A stretch of 64,000 bases of DNA from Rhizobium croatiense. Lineage in GTDB: Bacteria > Pseudomonadota > Alphaproteobacteria > Rhizobiales > Rhizobiaceae. The stretch is from contig NZ_JAILYJ010000007.1 of assembly GCF_019793465.1 (NCBI RefSeq), positions 62,001 to 126,000 of the forward strand. The letters are read 5' to 3'. Below the pieces are notes generated by a model. That model worked only from the letters and a program-made list of their open reading frames with translations. It ran no database searches and had not been told where the DNA came from. Positions within the stretch are counted from its first letter, which is position 1. Each line of letters opens with the position of its first letter. The position numbers and the translations under genes were made by a program. Positions 56,138 through 64,000 of the stretch are shown here, piece by piece.

Positions 56138-56923
56138 TCAGCCCTCGGCGACCCTTGCGTAGAAGGCCAGCACCGCCTGCTTGAAAACCTTGTCGCCGAC
56201 GGCGAGCATATGATCGCGGCCGGGAATATCGAGCGCCTCGGCCTCGGGCATCAGCGCCGCCAGCTGCTGCGGCGAGCCGGCGATATCGTCCCGGGTGCCG
56301 ACGCCGATCAGCGCTGGCATGTCGAGTTTGGCCATATCGGAGCGGGCGACGAGATCGCGCGAGCCGCGAATGCAGGCGGCGAGCGCGGTACGATCGCTCT
56401 TCGTCTGTTCGGCGAAGGCGCGGAACATGCGGCCGCGGTCATGCGTCACGACGTCCAGCGACGGAGCCAGCAGCGCATCGGCAATCGGGTCCCAGTCGCC
56501 GACCCCGTCGGTCATGCCGATGCCGAGGCCGCCGAGCACCAGCGAGCGGACGCGATGCGGATTGGCGAGTGCGGCAAAGACGGAAATGCGCGCACCCATC
56601 GAATACCCCATGAGATTGGCTTCGGCGACGCCGAGATGGTCGAGCAAGGCGATCGCATCGGCGGCCATTACCCATGGACGATAGGCTTCGGCATCATGCG
56701 GCTTGTCGCTCGCGCCATGGCCGCGATTGTCGATGGCGATCACCCGGTAGCCGGCATCGCCGAGCGTCTTCAGCCAGGCCGGATGCACCCAGTTGACGTT
56801 TGCCGTCGAGGCAAAACCGTGAATCAACAGGACAGGTACACCGGAGGGATCGCCTTCGTCGAAAAAGGCGAGCCGCAATCCGTCATGGGTGAAGCTTGAA
56901 AAAACTGGAGTGTTCAGGTTCAT
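56138..56923 (-). CDS. Alpha/beta hydrolase
   Basis: A 261-residue alpha/beta hydrolase fold protein. Motifs are the oxyanion-hole segment LLIHGFAST, VIAIDNRGHGASDKP, the nucleophile elbow GYSMGA, and the catalytic His in IPGRDHMLAVGDK. The acid is probably the Asp in IGVGTRDDIAG. The substrate is unknown; esterase or C-C hydrolase activities are common. It is divergent from the zinc-finger gene. The start at 56923 is preceded by GGGAAG. Confidence 0.88.
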   Translation of the reverse strand: MNLNTPVFSSFTHDGLRLAFFDEGDPSGVPVLLIHGFASTANVNWVHPAWLKTLGDAGYRVIAIDNRGHGASDKPHDAEAYRPWVMAADAIALLDHLGVAEANLMGYSMGARISVFAALANPHRVRSLVLGGLGIGMTDGVGDWDPIADALLAPSLDVVTHDRGRMFRAFAEQTKSDRTALAACIRGSRDLVARSDMAKLDMPALIGVGTRDDIAGSPQQLAALMPEAEALDIPGRDHMLAVGDKVFKQAVLAFYARVAEG

Positions 56924-57082
56924 CGGGTCTTCCCTTTTTGGCGCGACCATAATCGAGCCGCCTGCCAGCGTGAAGCCAAAAACCGTGGCCGAAAACTGTG
57001 CTTGCCGCGGCGCTTTGGCTCGACACATTTGCGGCGAAGGCTTATAAGGTTCGCGCAAATTTCATAGCATTCGGAGAGCGAC

Positions 57083-57328
57083 ATGGCCGGCCACAACATT
57101 CCTCACTTCCAGAACGACGGCGGTCATCGCGTCATCGAAGTCGGCGTCAAGGAATTCATGTGCACGGGCGCTTCGGTTCCCTTCGATCACCCGCACATCT
57201 TCATCGACATGGGCGACGACAACGAGAAGGTCTGCTCCTACTGCTCGACGCTCTATCGCTTCAATTCTTCCCTCAAGCCCAGCCAGACCAATCCGGCTGG
57301 CTGCGTTTTCCATGTGAAGGCGGCGTAA
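57083..57328 (+). CDS. Zinc-finger (CHCC) protein related to complex I subunit NDUFS6
   Basis: An 81-residue protein with the zf-CHCC motif: FMCTGASVPFDHPHIFIDMG, then VCSYCSTLY. The cysteines and histidine form one zinc site. Alphaproteobacterial members are homologous to the mitochondrial complex I accessory subunit NDUFS6/13 kDa, which suggests a respiratory complex role, but this copy is not in a nuo operon. It lies 28 bases before the FAD monooxygenase. Confidence 0.88.
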   Translation: MAGHNIPHFQNDGGHRVIEVGVKEFMCTGASVPFDHPHIFIDMGDDNEKVCSYCSTLYRFNSSLKPSQTNPAGCVFHVKAA

Positions 57329-57356
57329 CCCGACCAGAGCCCGGATCGGACAGGCA

Positions 57357-58505
57357 ATGCCGGTCGAACATGTCGCCATCATCGGCGCCGGAATTGCGGG
57401 GCTGACCGCTGCTCTGTCGCTTTCGCTCCGGGGCATCAGCTCGGAGATTTTCGAACAGGCGGACGAACTCACCGAAGTCGGCGCCGGATTGCAACTTTCG
57501 CCGAATGCCTCGCGCATTCTTGCCGACCTCGGCATCCTCGACGGGCTTTCAAAGATCTGGCTCGAACCGGAGAGCATCCGGCTGATTTCGGGCAGTTCGC
57601 TGCGCCAGCTTGCGGCGGTGCCGGCAGGCAAATTCGCGCGGCAGCGCTGGGGCGCACCTTATGGCGTCCTGCACCGCACCACTTTGCAGAAAGCGCTGCT
57701 CGCCGCGGTCGAAGCCGATCCGCTCTGCCGGCTTTGTCTCGGCATGCGCATGGAAGCGGGTCCGCCGCCTTCCGAACGGCCGGCGGATGTCGTGATCGGC
57801 GCCGACGGCGTCTGGTCGAAGCTGCGGCAATCGATTGCGGGCAGCCCCTCGCCGCGTTTTTCCGGCAATATCGCCTACCGCTTCACCATTGCCGAGGATG
57901 AAGCCCCCGGCTTCCTCGATCGGACAAGCGTTTCCGCTTTCCTCGGCGGGTCGGCGCATCTGGTCAGCTATCCGCTGAAGGAGACCGGCAGCTTCAACAT
58001 GGTGGCAATTACCGCCGGCAACAGTGCGCCGCAGGCCTGGCAAAGCGAGCCGACGGCAGCGCAGCGCGCGCAGCTGCGATCGCGTCTTGCCGGCTGGAAC
58101 GCGGCCATCGTCTCGCTGCTCGAAAGGCAGCGGAAGCTGACCTTCTGGCCGCTGTTCGAAACCACATCAGGTGCGTGGCAGGACGGCAGGGCGGTTCTGA
58201 TCGGCGACGCCGCTCACGCGATGATGCCCTTTGCCGCCCAGGGAGCGGCGATGGCAATCGAAGATGCCTACGAACTTGCCGCGTTTCTTTCGGATCGTCC
58301 CGTCGCCGAAGCGCTGGCGCTCTTCGAAAGGCATCGCGCGCCGCGCATCGCCAAGCTTCGCCAGCGCGGCGCCTTCAACCGGTTTGCCTATCATGCGAGA
58401 GGGCCGATCCGGATCGGCCGCGACCTCGTGCTCGGGCTGAAGCCGCCGCAAAGCCTGGCGGCGGATCTCGACTGGATCTACGGCTATCGCGCCACGCGGC
58501 CATAG
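57357..58505 (+). CDS. FAD-dependent monooxygenase (salicylate hydroxylase/UbiH-like)
   Basis: A 382-residue class A flavoprotein hydroxylase. The FAD fold starts HVAIIGAGIAGLTAALSLSL, the DG motif is DVVIGADGVWSKLR, and the second FAD contact is LIGDAAHAMMPFAAQGAAMA. Such enzymes hydroxylate aromatic rings or quinone precursors. It could act in ubiquinone synthesis or in aromatic turnover; the sequence does not decide. It is probably cotranscribed with the zinc-finger gene. Confidence 0.88.
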   Translation: MPVEHVAIIGAGIAGLTAALSLSLRGISSEIFEQADELTEVGAGLQLSPNASRILADLGILDGLSKIWLEPESIRLISGSSLRQLAAVPAGKFARQRWGAPYGVLHRTTLQKALLAAVEADPLCRLCLGMRMEAGPPPSERPADVVIGADGVWSKLRQSIAGSPSPRFSGNIAYRFTIAEDEAPGFLDRTSVSAFLGGSAHLVSYPLKETGSFNMVAITAGNSAPQAWQSEPTAAQRAQLRSRLAGWNAAIVSLLERQRKLTFWPLFETTSGAWQDGRAVLIGDAAHAMMPFAAQGAAMAIEDAYELAAFLSDRPVAEALALFERHRAPRIAKLRQRGAFNRFAYHARGPIRIGRDLVLGLKPPQSLAADLDWIYGYRATRP

Positions 58506-58541
58506 AGCGCCGCAAGCGACGGCAGCGCTCCACGCCTGCCC

Positions 58542-59732
58542 TCAGACGGCGCTTGCCGCCGCAAACCCGCGTTCGATATCGGCCTTGAGGTCGGCCACAT
58601 CTTCGATCCCGATCTGCAGCCGGATGACCGCGCCGTCGGTCGGCGCCTTGGCGACCCTGCGGTCGTTGAGATAGGCGTGCAAAGCGAGGCTTTCGAAGCC
58701 GCCCCAGGAATAGCCGAGGCCGAAGATCCGCAGCGCATCGAGGAAGGCATGCGCCTTTGCCCTGGACTGCTCCGGACCATCGGCTGCAAGCACGAAGGAA
58801 AAGATGCCGCTCGCCCCCTTGAAATCGCGCTTCCAGAGATGATGGGAGGGGAAGCTCGGCAGCGCCGGATGCAGCACCCGCGCGACATCCTCCCTGCCCT
58901 CCAGCCATTCGGCGATAGCAAGCGCGCTTTCATAATGACGCTCGAGGCGCAGCCCCATGGTGCGCAATCCGCGCAGGATCTGGTAGGCATCATCGGGTGC
59001 GCCGCAGATGCCGAGCACGCCGTTCGCCTCCTTCAGGCGCTCCCAATGCTCGGCATTGGCCGACACCGTCCCAAGCAGAATGTCGGAATGGCCGGACGGA
59101 TATTTCGTCGCCGCGTGGATGGAGATGTCGACGCCATGATCGAGCGGCCGGAAATAAAGCGGTGTCGCCCAGGTATTGTCCATCATGACGACGGCGCCGT
59201 GGCGATGGGCAACCGCCGTAATCGCCGGAATATCCTGCATCTCGAAGGTGTTGGAGCCGGGAGCCTCGGTGTGCACGATCTTCGTGTTCGGCCGGAACAG
59301 CGCCTCGATGCCGGCGCCGATCGACGGGTCGTAATATTCCACCTCGACGCCGAGCCGCTTCAGCATCGTGTCGCAGAAATGGCGGGTCGGACCGTAAACC
59401 GAATCGACGACGAGAGCATGGTCGCCGGCGGCGACGAAACCCAGGAATGGAATGGTGACGGCCGCAAGCCCCGAGGGAACGAGGATGGTGCCGGCCGAAC
59501 CTTCGAGCGCGTCGATCGCCTCGCAGAGCGCATCCGTCGTCGGCGTGCCGCGGGTCCCGTAGGTGTATTTCTGCGAACGCGTCTCCATCGTCCGGGCATT
59601 CGGAAACAGCACCGTCGAGGCATGCACGACCGGCGGATTGACGAAACCGTGATAGTCGAAGGGATCGTTGCCGATATGGCTCAGGCGGGTGTTGATGCCG
59701 GCATTCTGCAGCAAGCTGTCTTTGTCTTTCAT
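58542..59732 (-). CDS. metC: Cystathionine beta-lyase-like PLP enzyme
   Basis: A 396-residue trans-sulfuration family PLP enzyme, likely splitting cystathionine to homocysteine, pyruvate and ammonia. Conserved segments are KYTYGTRGTPTTDALCEAID, DSVYGPTRHFCDTMLKRLG, VVMMDNTWATPLYFRPLDHG and the PLP lysine in HAATKYPSGHSDI. The ATG at 59732 was chosen over a TTG at 59753. It is divergent from aapJ across a 353-base spacer. Other family members (gamma-synthase, sulfhydrylase) share the fold, so the exact reaction is likely rather than certain. Confidence 0.88.
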   Translation of the reverse strand: MKDKDSLLQNAGINTRLSHIGNDPFDYHGFVNPPVVHASTVLFPNARTMETRSQKYTYGTRGTPTTDALCEAIDALEGSAGTILVPSGLAAVTIPFLGFVAAGDHALVVDSVYGPTRHFCDTMLKRLGVEVEYYDPSIGAGIEALFRPNTKIVHTEAPGSNTFEMQDIPAITAVAHRHGAVVMMDNTWATPLYFRPLDHGVDISIHAATKYPSGHSDILLGTVSANAEHWERLKEANGVLGICGAPDDAYQILRGLRTMGLRLERHYESALAIAEWLEGREDVARVLHPALPSFPSHHLWKRDFKGASGIFSFVLAADGPEQSRAKAHAFLDALRIFGLGYSWGGFESLALHAYLNDRRVAKAPTDGAVIRLQIGIEDVADLKADIERGFAAASAV

Positions 59733-60085
59733 GTCGGGAATAGCCTTTGGCAAGGGACGCGAAAACCAGACTTTTGGACGCCCTGCCGCCTCCGGTCAAC
59801 CCCTTGGGGCCCTGGAGCGGATCCCATCGAAAAGTATGATTTTCGCGTTATTTTTCCGCAATCGGACGCCCATTTCCTGACCAGCCGCCCATGAATGCGG
59901 CGCAGTTGACCAAATTTCTGAATTTTGCCGCAATTATTGATGGCGACACTTGACCATAGTGACATTTGCGACTGTGATAGACCCACTCGCGCCGGGAGGG
60001 TGTCGAGACGATTGGGGAGGCCGACGCAACGTTTAGGCGCACTCCCCACAAGATAAAGATAAGACAACGGAAAAAGGTTGGGAAA
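59733..60085. other. Intergenic spacer between metC and aapJ
   Basis: A 353-base gene-free stretch between divergent genes. Apart from the candidate aapJ promoter at 59950-59978, I see no gene, strong hairpin or riboswitch that I recognise. The part nearest aapJ is AT-rich and would be a long leader of about 100 bases. Confidence 0.6.
59950..59978 (+). promoter_or_regulatory. Candidate aapJ promoter
   Basis: TTGACC (59950-59955) and TGTGAT (59973-59978) with a 17-base spacer, about 107 bases before the aapJ ATG. Pattern-based only. Confidence 0.45.
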
Positions 60086-61111
60086 ATGAAGAATATGCTC
60101 CTGTCCGCCGCCATCGGCGCAGCGGTTTTGGCACTTGGCGCATCGGCAGCCTCGGCCACCACTCTCGGTGACGTCAAGGCGAAGGGTTTCGTACAATGCG
60201 GCGTCAATACCGGCCTGGCCGGCTTTGCTGCACCCGACGCTTCCGGCAATTGGGCCGGCTTCGACGTCGATTTCTGCAAGGCCGTCGCTTCAGCCGTCTT
60301 CGGCGACCCCACGAAGGTGAAGTTCACCCCGCTCAGCGCCGCCAACCGTTTCCCGGCGCTTCAGTCCGGCGAAGTCGATCTTCTGGCCCGCAACACGACC
60401 TGGTCGATCAACCGCGACACCGCTCTCGGCCTGAACTTCCGTTTCGTCAACTATTATGACGGCCAGGGCTTCATGGTCCGCAAGAGCCTGAACGTGAAGT
60501 CGGCGCTCGAGCTTTCTGGCGCGTCCGTCTGCGTACAGTCGGGCACCACCACCGAGCTCAACCTCGCCGACTACTTCAAGGCAAACAACCTCCAGTACAA
60601 TCCTGTCGTCTTCGAAAAGCTGGACGAGGTTAACGCCGCCTATGATGCCGGCCGCTGCGACGTCTACACGACCGACCAGTCCGGCCTCTATTCGCTGCGT
60701 CTGACGCTGAAGAACCCCGACGAGCACGCGATCCTTCCGGAAATCATCTCCAAGGAGCCGCTGGCGCCAGCTGTTCGCCAGGGTGACGACCAGTGGTTCG
60801 ACATCGTCAGCTGGGTTGGCTACGCCATGATCAATGCTGAAGAGGTCGGCATCACTCAGGCGAATGTCGACGACATGAAAAATTCGCCGAACCCTGACAT
60901 CAAGCGCTTCCTCGGCGTGGAAGCAGACACCAAGATCGGCACCGATCTCGGGCTGACCAACGATTGGGCCTACAACATCGTCAAGAACGTGGGCAATTAC
61001 GGCGAAGTCTTCGAGCGCAATATCGGCCAGGGCAGCCCGCTGAAGATCGCTCGCGGCCTCAACGCCCTGTGGAGCAAGGGCGGCATCCAGTACGCCCCGC
61101 CGGTTCGCTGA
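60086..61111 (+). CDS. aapJ: General L-amino acid ABC transporter, periplasmic binding protein
   Basis: Binding protein of the rhizobial Aap system, which takes up a broad range of L-amino acids and is needed for amino-acid exchange in nodules. The 341-residue precursor has a signal peptide (1-24, ending ASAASA). The mature part starts TTLGDVKAKGFVQCGVNTGL and has GFDVDFCKAVASAVFG and ARNTTWSINRDTALGLNFRF. It is larger than usual family-3 proteins, as known for AapJ. A stem-loop follows it before aapQ. Confidence 0.95.
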   Translation: MKNMLLSAAIGAAVLALGASAASATTLGDVKAKGFVQCGVNTGLAGFAAPDASGNWAGFDVDFCKAVASAVFGDPTKVKFTPLSAANRFPALQSGEVDLLARNTTWSINRDTALGLNFRFVNYYDGQGFMVRKSLNVKSALELSGASVCVQSGTTTELNLADYFKANNLQYNPVVFEKLDEVNAAYDAGRCDVYTTDQSGLYSLRLTLKNPDEHAILPEIISKEPLAPAVRQGDDQWFDIVSWVGYAMINAEEVGITQANVDDMKNSPNPDIKRFLGVEADTKIGTDLGLTNDWAYNIVKNVGNYGEVFERNIGQGSPLKIARGLNALWSKGGIQYAPPVR

Positions 61112-61132
61112 GGGGTATCACGCAGGAAAGCC

Positions 61133-61156
61133 GGAAAGGCGGGCGACCGCCTTTCC
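61133..61156 (+). other. Stem-loop between aapJ and aapQ
   Basis: Perfect 10-bp stem (61133-61142 and 61147-61156) with a GCGA tetraloop and no T-run. Likely a 3' stabiliser or partial attenuator that keeps binding-protein mRNA above permease mRNA. Confidence 0.65.
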
Positions 61157-61188
61157 TCCTCCAATAAAAAGCTCCGAAAAGGAGCGTA

Positions 61189-62409
61189 ATGGGGAATTGG
61201 CCAGGCATGACGCATCAGGCTGTGGATTCGACACATTTACCCAAGAGCGGCTGGAGCTTCCAGACTGCCCTCTACGACCCGAGAATTCGGGGCATTTTCT
61301 TCCAGATTCTCACCATCGTATTGCTGGTGGCCTTCGTCTGGTGGGTTGCACATAACACTGCCGTCAATCTGGCGCGCGCCAACATCGCATCGGGATTCGG
61401 CTTTCTGAACGGCCGCGCCGGCTTCGAGGTCGGTCAGTCGCTGATCGCCTATTCAAGCGATTCGACCTACGGCCGCGCGCTGCTCGTCGGCCTTCTGAAC
61501 ACGCTGCTGATCGCTGTTACCGGTATCATCACCGCCACCATCATCGGCTTCATCATCGGCATCGGCCGTTTGTCGCGGAACTGGCTGATTGCCAAGCTGT
61601 GCACGGTCTATGTGGAAATTTTCCGCAATATTCCGCCGCTGCTGGTGATCTTCTTCTGGTATTCGGGCGTTCTGGCGGTTCTGCCGAATGCGCGCGAGTC
61701 GCTGCATCTGCCGCTCGGATCCTATCTGAACAATCGCGGCCTTGCCTTCCCCAAGCCGATTTTCGGTGAGGGTTTCTGGCTCGTCGGCGTCGCCTTCGTC
61801 ATCGCGATCATCGCCGTCATCGCGACGGCGCGATGGGCGCATCGCCGGCAGGCGGCCACAGGTCAGCCGTTCCACACGATCTGGGCTTCGATCGGCCTGC
61901 TGATCGGCCTGCCGCTGATTGCCTTCCTGATCGCAGGCGCGCCGCTTTCCTTCGATTATCCGATCGTGGGTAAATTCAACCTCACCGGCGGCTCCGTCGT
62001 CGGGCCTGAGTTCATGTCGCTCTTCCTGGCGCTTTCCTTCTACACCGCAGCCTTCATCGCCGAGATCGTGCGCGCGGGCATTCGCGGCGTGGCGAAGGGA
62101 CAAACGGAAGCGGCAGGCGCACTTGGGCTTCATCCCTCGTCGATCACCCGGCTGGTCGTCATTCCGCAGGCCTTCCGCATCATCATTCCGCCGCTGAGCA
62201 GCCAATATCTCAATCTGACCAAGAACTCATCGCTGGCGATCGCCATCGGTTTTGCCGATCTCGTCGCCGTCGGCAGCACGACGCTGAACCAGACCGGTCA
62301 GGCCGTCGAGGTGATCCTCATCTGGATGGTCATTTACCTCGCGCTCAGTATCGTGACTTCGCTGTTCATGAACTGGTTCAATGCCAAGATGGCGCTGGTG
62401 GAGAGGTAA
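61189..62409 (+). CDS. aapQ: General L-amino acid ABC transporter permease
   Basis: A 406-residue inner-membrane permease, almost twice the usual length of the HisQ/HisM group because of an extended N-terminus (about 1-80) and a long central loop. The core has [20 protein letters not shown] and the EAA loop [20 protein letters not shown]. The start at 61189 follows AAAGGAGCG; an alternative is the ATG at 61207. It ends one base before the aapM ATG. Confidence 0.93.
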   Translation: MGNWPGMTHQAVDSTHLPKSGWSFQTALYDPRIRGIFFQILTIVLLVAFVWWVAHNTAVNLARANIASGFGFLNGRAGFEVGQSLIAYSSDSTYGRALLVGLLNTLLIAVTGIITATIIGFIIGIGRLSRNWLIAKLCTVYVEIFRNIPPLLVIFFWYSGVLAVLPNARESLHLPLGSYLNNRGLAFPKPIFGEGFWLVGVAFVIAIIAVIATARWAHRRQAATGQPFHTIWASIGLLIGLPLIAFLIAGAPLSFDYPIVGKFNLTGGSVVGPEFMSLFLALSFYTAAFIAEIVRAGIRGVAKGQTEAAGALGLHPSSITRLVVIPQAFRIIIPPLSSQYLNLTKNSSLAIAIGFADLVAVGSTTLNQTGQAVEVILIWMVIYLALSIVTSLFMNWFNAKMALVER

Positions 62410-62410
62410 G

Positions 62411-63556
62411 ATGAGCAACAGTTTCGTCAGAACCGCCATACTCGCGCCGGAGCCGCCTCCACCGGGAGAAAAGGGGGCGGTCGCCTGGATTCGCCGCAAC
62501 CTGCTTGCCACGCCGAAAGACATCGTTCTTACCATGGTGGCGTTAGTCTTTATCTCCTGGGCGATGCTCCATGCGATCGACTGGCTCTTCATGCAAGCTG
62601 TCTGGAGCGGCCCAGACCGCACCTTCTGTGCCACTGCCGTACAGGGCGGCATCCAGCCGGATAGCTGGAACGGTGCGTGCTGGGCCTTCGTCAACGCCAA
62701 ATTCGACCAATTCATTTTTGGTCGTTATCCGCTTGACGAGCGCTGGCGCCCGACGCTGGTCGGCATTCTTTTCGTGCTCCTGCTGGTGCCGATGCTCATC
62801 CCTTCGGCACCACGCAAAGGCCTCAACGCCCTCCTGCTCTTCGGCGTGCTGCCGGTCATTTCCTTCTTTGTGCTTTATGGTGGATTTGGCCTGGAAATCG
62901 TCGAGACCCCGCTCTGGGGCGGCCTGCTGGTGACGCTGGTCCTATCCTTCGTCGGCATCGCCGTCTCCTTCCCGCTCGGCATCATCCTGGCGCTCGGAAG
63001 GCGCTCACAGATGCCGGTCATCCGCATGATTTGCATCGTCTTCATCGAAGTCGTCCGCGGCGTACCGCTGATTACGGTGCTGTTCATGGCGAGTGTCATG
63101 CTGCCGCTTTTCCTGCCGGCCGGCTGGACGGTGGACAAGCTCTTGCGCGCGATCATCGGGGTATCGATTTTCGCCTCCGCCTATATGGCGGAAGTCATAC
63201 GCGGCGGCTTGCAGGCCATTCCCAAGGGGCAGTTCGAGGGAGCGGATTCGCTGGGGCTGGGCTACTGGCAGAAGATGCGGTTGGTCATCATGCCGCAAGC
63301 GATCAAGCTGGTGATCCCGGGCATCGTCAACACCTTCATCGGGATGTTCAAGGATACCTCGCTGGTATCGATCATCAGCATGTTCGACCTTCTCGGCATC
63401 GTCCGCCTCAACTTCGTCGATCCGAACTGGGCGACCGCAGTAACGCCGCTGACGGGACTGATATTTGCCGGCTTCGCCTTCTGGCTTTTCTGCTTCGGCA
63501 TGTCGCGCTATTCAGCATTCGTCGAACGTCACCTCGACACCGGCCACAAACGATAA
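62411..63556 (+). CDS. aapM: General L-amino acid ABC transporter permease
   Basis: A 381-residue permease partner of AapQ, also extended at the N-terminus. The core has [20 protein letters not shown] and the EAA loop [20 protein letters not shown]. The start at 62411 is one base after the aapQ stop and gives [20 protein letters not shown]; a longer frame overlaps aapQ. Confidence 0.93.
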   Translation: MSNSFVRTAILAPEPPPPGEKGAVAWIRRNLLATPKDIVLTMVALVFISWAMLHAIDWLFMQAVWSGPDRTFCATAVQGGIQPDSWNGACWAFVNAKFDQFIFGRYPLDERWRPTLVGILFVLLLVPMLIPSAPRKGLNALLLFGVLPVISFFVLYGGFGLEIVETPLWGGLLVTLVLSFVGIAVSFPLGIILALGRRSQMPVIRMICIVFIEVVRGVPLITVLFMASVMLPLFLPAGWTVDKLLRAIIGVSIFASAYMAEVIRGGLQAIPKGQFEGADSLGLGYWQKMRLVIMPQAIKLVIPGIVNTFIGMFKDTSLVSIISMFDLLGIVRLNFVDPNWATAVTPLTGLIFAGFAFWLFCFGMSRYSAFVERHLDTGHKR

Positions 63557-63574
63557 GAATGAGGGAAAACAATC

Positions 63575-64000
63575 ATGGCTGAAGCTCCAGCTAAAAAGCT
63601 CACCGTTTCCGCAACGGAAGTGGCGATCGAAATCATCAACATGAACAAGTGGTACGGCGATTTCCACGTGTTGCGCGACATCAACCTGAAGGTCATGCGT
63701 GGCGAGCGCATCGTCATCGCCGGCCCATCCGGCTCGGGCAAATCGACCATGATCCGCTGCATCAACCGCCTGGAAGAGCATCAGAAGGGCCAGATCATCG
63801 TCGATGGCACCGAGCTCACCAACGATCTGAAGAAGATTGATGAAGTCAGGCGCGAAGTCGGCATGGTGTTCCAGCACTTCAACCTCTTCCCGCACCTGAC
63901 GATCCTCGAAAACTGCACGCTGGCGCCGATCTGGGTCCGCAAAATGCCGAAGAAGCAGGCGGAAGAGATCGCCATGCACTTCCTGAAGCGCGTCAAGATT
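63575..64000 (+). CDS. aapP: General L-amino acid ABC transporter ATP-binding protein (3' truncated by window)
   Basis: The first 142 codons of the Aap ATPase, running open to the last base. It starts MAEAPAKKLTVSATEVAIEI and shows INMNKWYGDFHVLRDINLKV, Walker [10 protein letters not shown] and the Q-loop VFQHFNLFPHLT. The signature motif and Walker B lie beyond the window. The spacing of 18 bases from aapM and the order J-Q-M-P confirm the locus. It is related to the island ATPase at 43010-43783. Confidence 0.95.
   Translation, partial: MAEAPAKKLTVSATEVAIEIINMNKWYGDFHVLRDINLKVMRGERIVIAGPSGSGKSTMIRCINRLEEHQKGQIIVDGTELTNDLKKIDEVRREVGMVFQHFNLFPHLTILENCTLAPIWVRKMPKKQAEEIAMHFLKRVKI

Noticed and set aside
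59941..59955. A sigma-54-type promoter (TGGC...TTGA) before aapJ
   Set aside because: The spacing between the GG and GC elements is wrong and the second element is TTGA, not TTGC.
59733..60085. A SAM riboswitch in the leader of the metC-like gene
   Set aside because: No conserved pseudoknot or hairpin pattern of SAM-II or other known classes was visible.

Overview
The window is chromosomal DNA from an alphaproteobacterium of the Rhizobiales, most likely Rhizobium of the etli/leguminosarum group. Four things point there: the rhizobial general L-amino acid permease locus aapJQMP at the right end, a pyruvate dehydrogenase operon whose E1-beta carries its own lipoyl domain, a lexA promoter with the alphaproteobacterial GAAC-N7-GAAC box, and an EipB (DUF1849) homologue. 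DNA is GC-rich and almost fully coding. I see no rRNA, tRNA, insertion sequence, phage gene or CRISPR array.

Region 1 (1-14.1 kb): the end of cinA, then a long minus-strand block. Read in transcription order it holds a VOC protein, kdsA, eno, ftsB, pdhA-pdhB-pdhC, an SGNH hydrolase, a GNAT acetyltransferase, lpdA, two GlsB/YeaQ membrane proteins, lipA, a COQ10/START protein and two tandem P-loop kinases. It joins pyruvate dehydrogenase with its E3 subunit and lipoyl synthase. Region 2 (14.3-19.1 kb): lexA with an SOS box, comEC, gltA. Region 3 (19.1-32.3 kb): the conserved envelope/translation cluster rpsB-tsf-pyrH-frr-uppS-cdsA-rseP-bamA-lpxD-fabZ-lpxA-lpxI-lpxB on the minus strand, ending against gltA at a shared terminator.

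Region 4 (32.5-38.0 kb): a tight four-gene minus-strand unit encoding TelA, a lipoprotein with a solute-binding-like domain plus a von Willebrand A domain, an XpaC-like membrane protein and a second, Tat-type exported solute-binding-like protein; eipB lies next to it. No function is established for this combination and it is one of two candidates for an undescribed system. Region 5 (38.1-41.0 kb): RidA, a glycerophosphodiester phosphodiesterase, a FemAB/GNAT-like protein and a HIT hydrolase.

Region 6 (41.3-51.0 kb): an accessory catabolic island of 13 genes in two divergent operons. The minus operon holds a GntR/FCD regulator, a TIM-barrel isomerase/dehydratase, a polar amino-acid-type ABC transporter, an AroE-like dehydrogenase, a CHMI-like tautomerase and a type II dehydroquinase. 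The plus operon holds an intradiol ring-cleavage dioxygenase, an HpaH-like hydratase, an HpaI-like aldolase and a solute-binding-fold protein without signal peptide. Both divergent promoters carry nearly the same 12-bp operator between their -35 and -10 elements. The mix of quinate/shikimate-type, ortho-cleavage and meta-cleavage-type enzymes fits no textbook pathway that I know.

Region 7 (51.0-64 kb): clpA-clpS, a phasin, a DUF3126 protein, cysE, an alpha/beta hydrolase, a CHCC zinc-finger protein, an FAD monooxygenase, a cystathionine beta-lyase-like enzyme and aapJQMP, with aapP cut by the window end.
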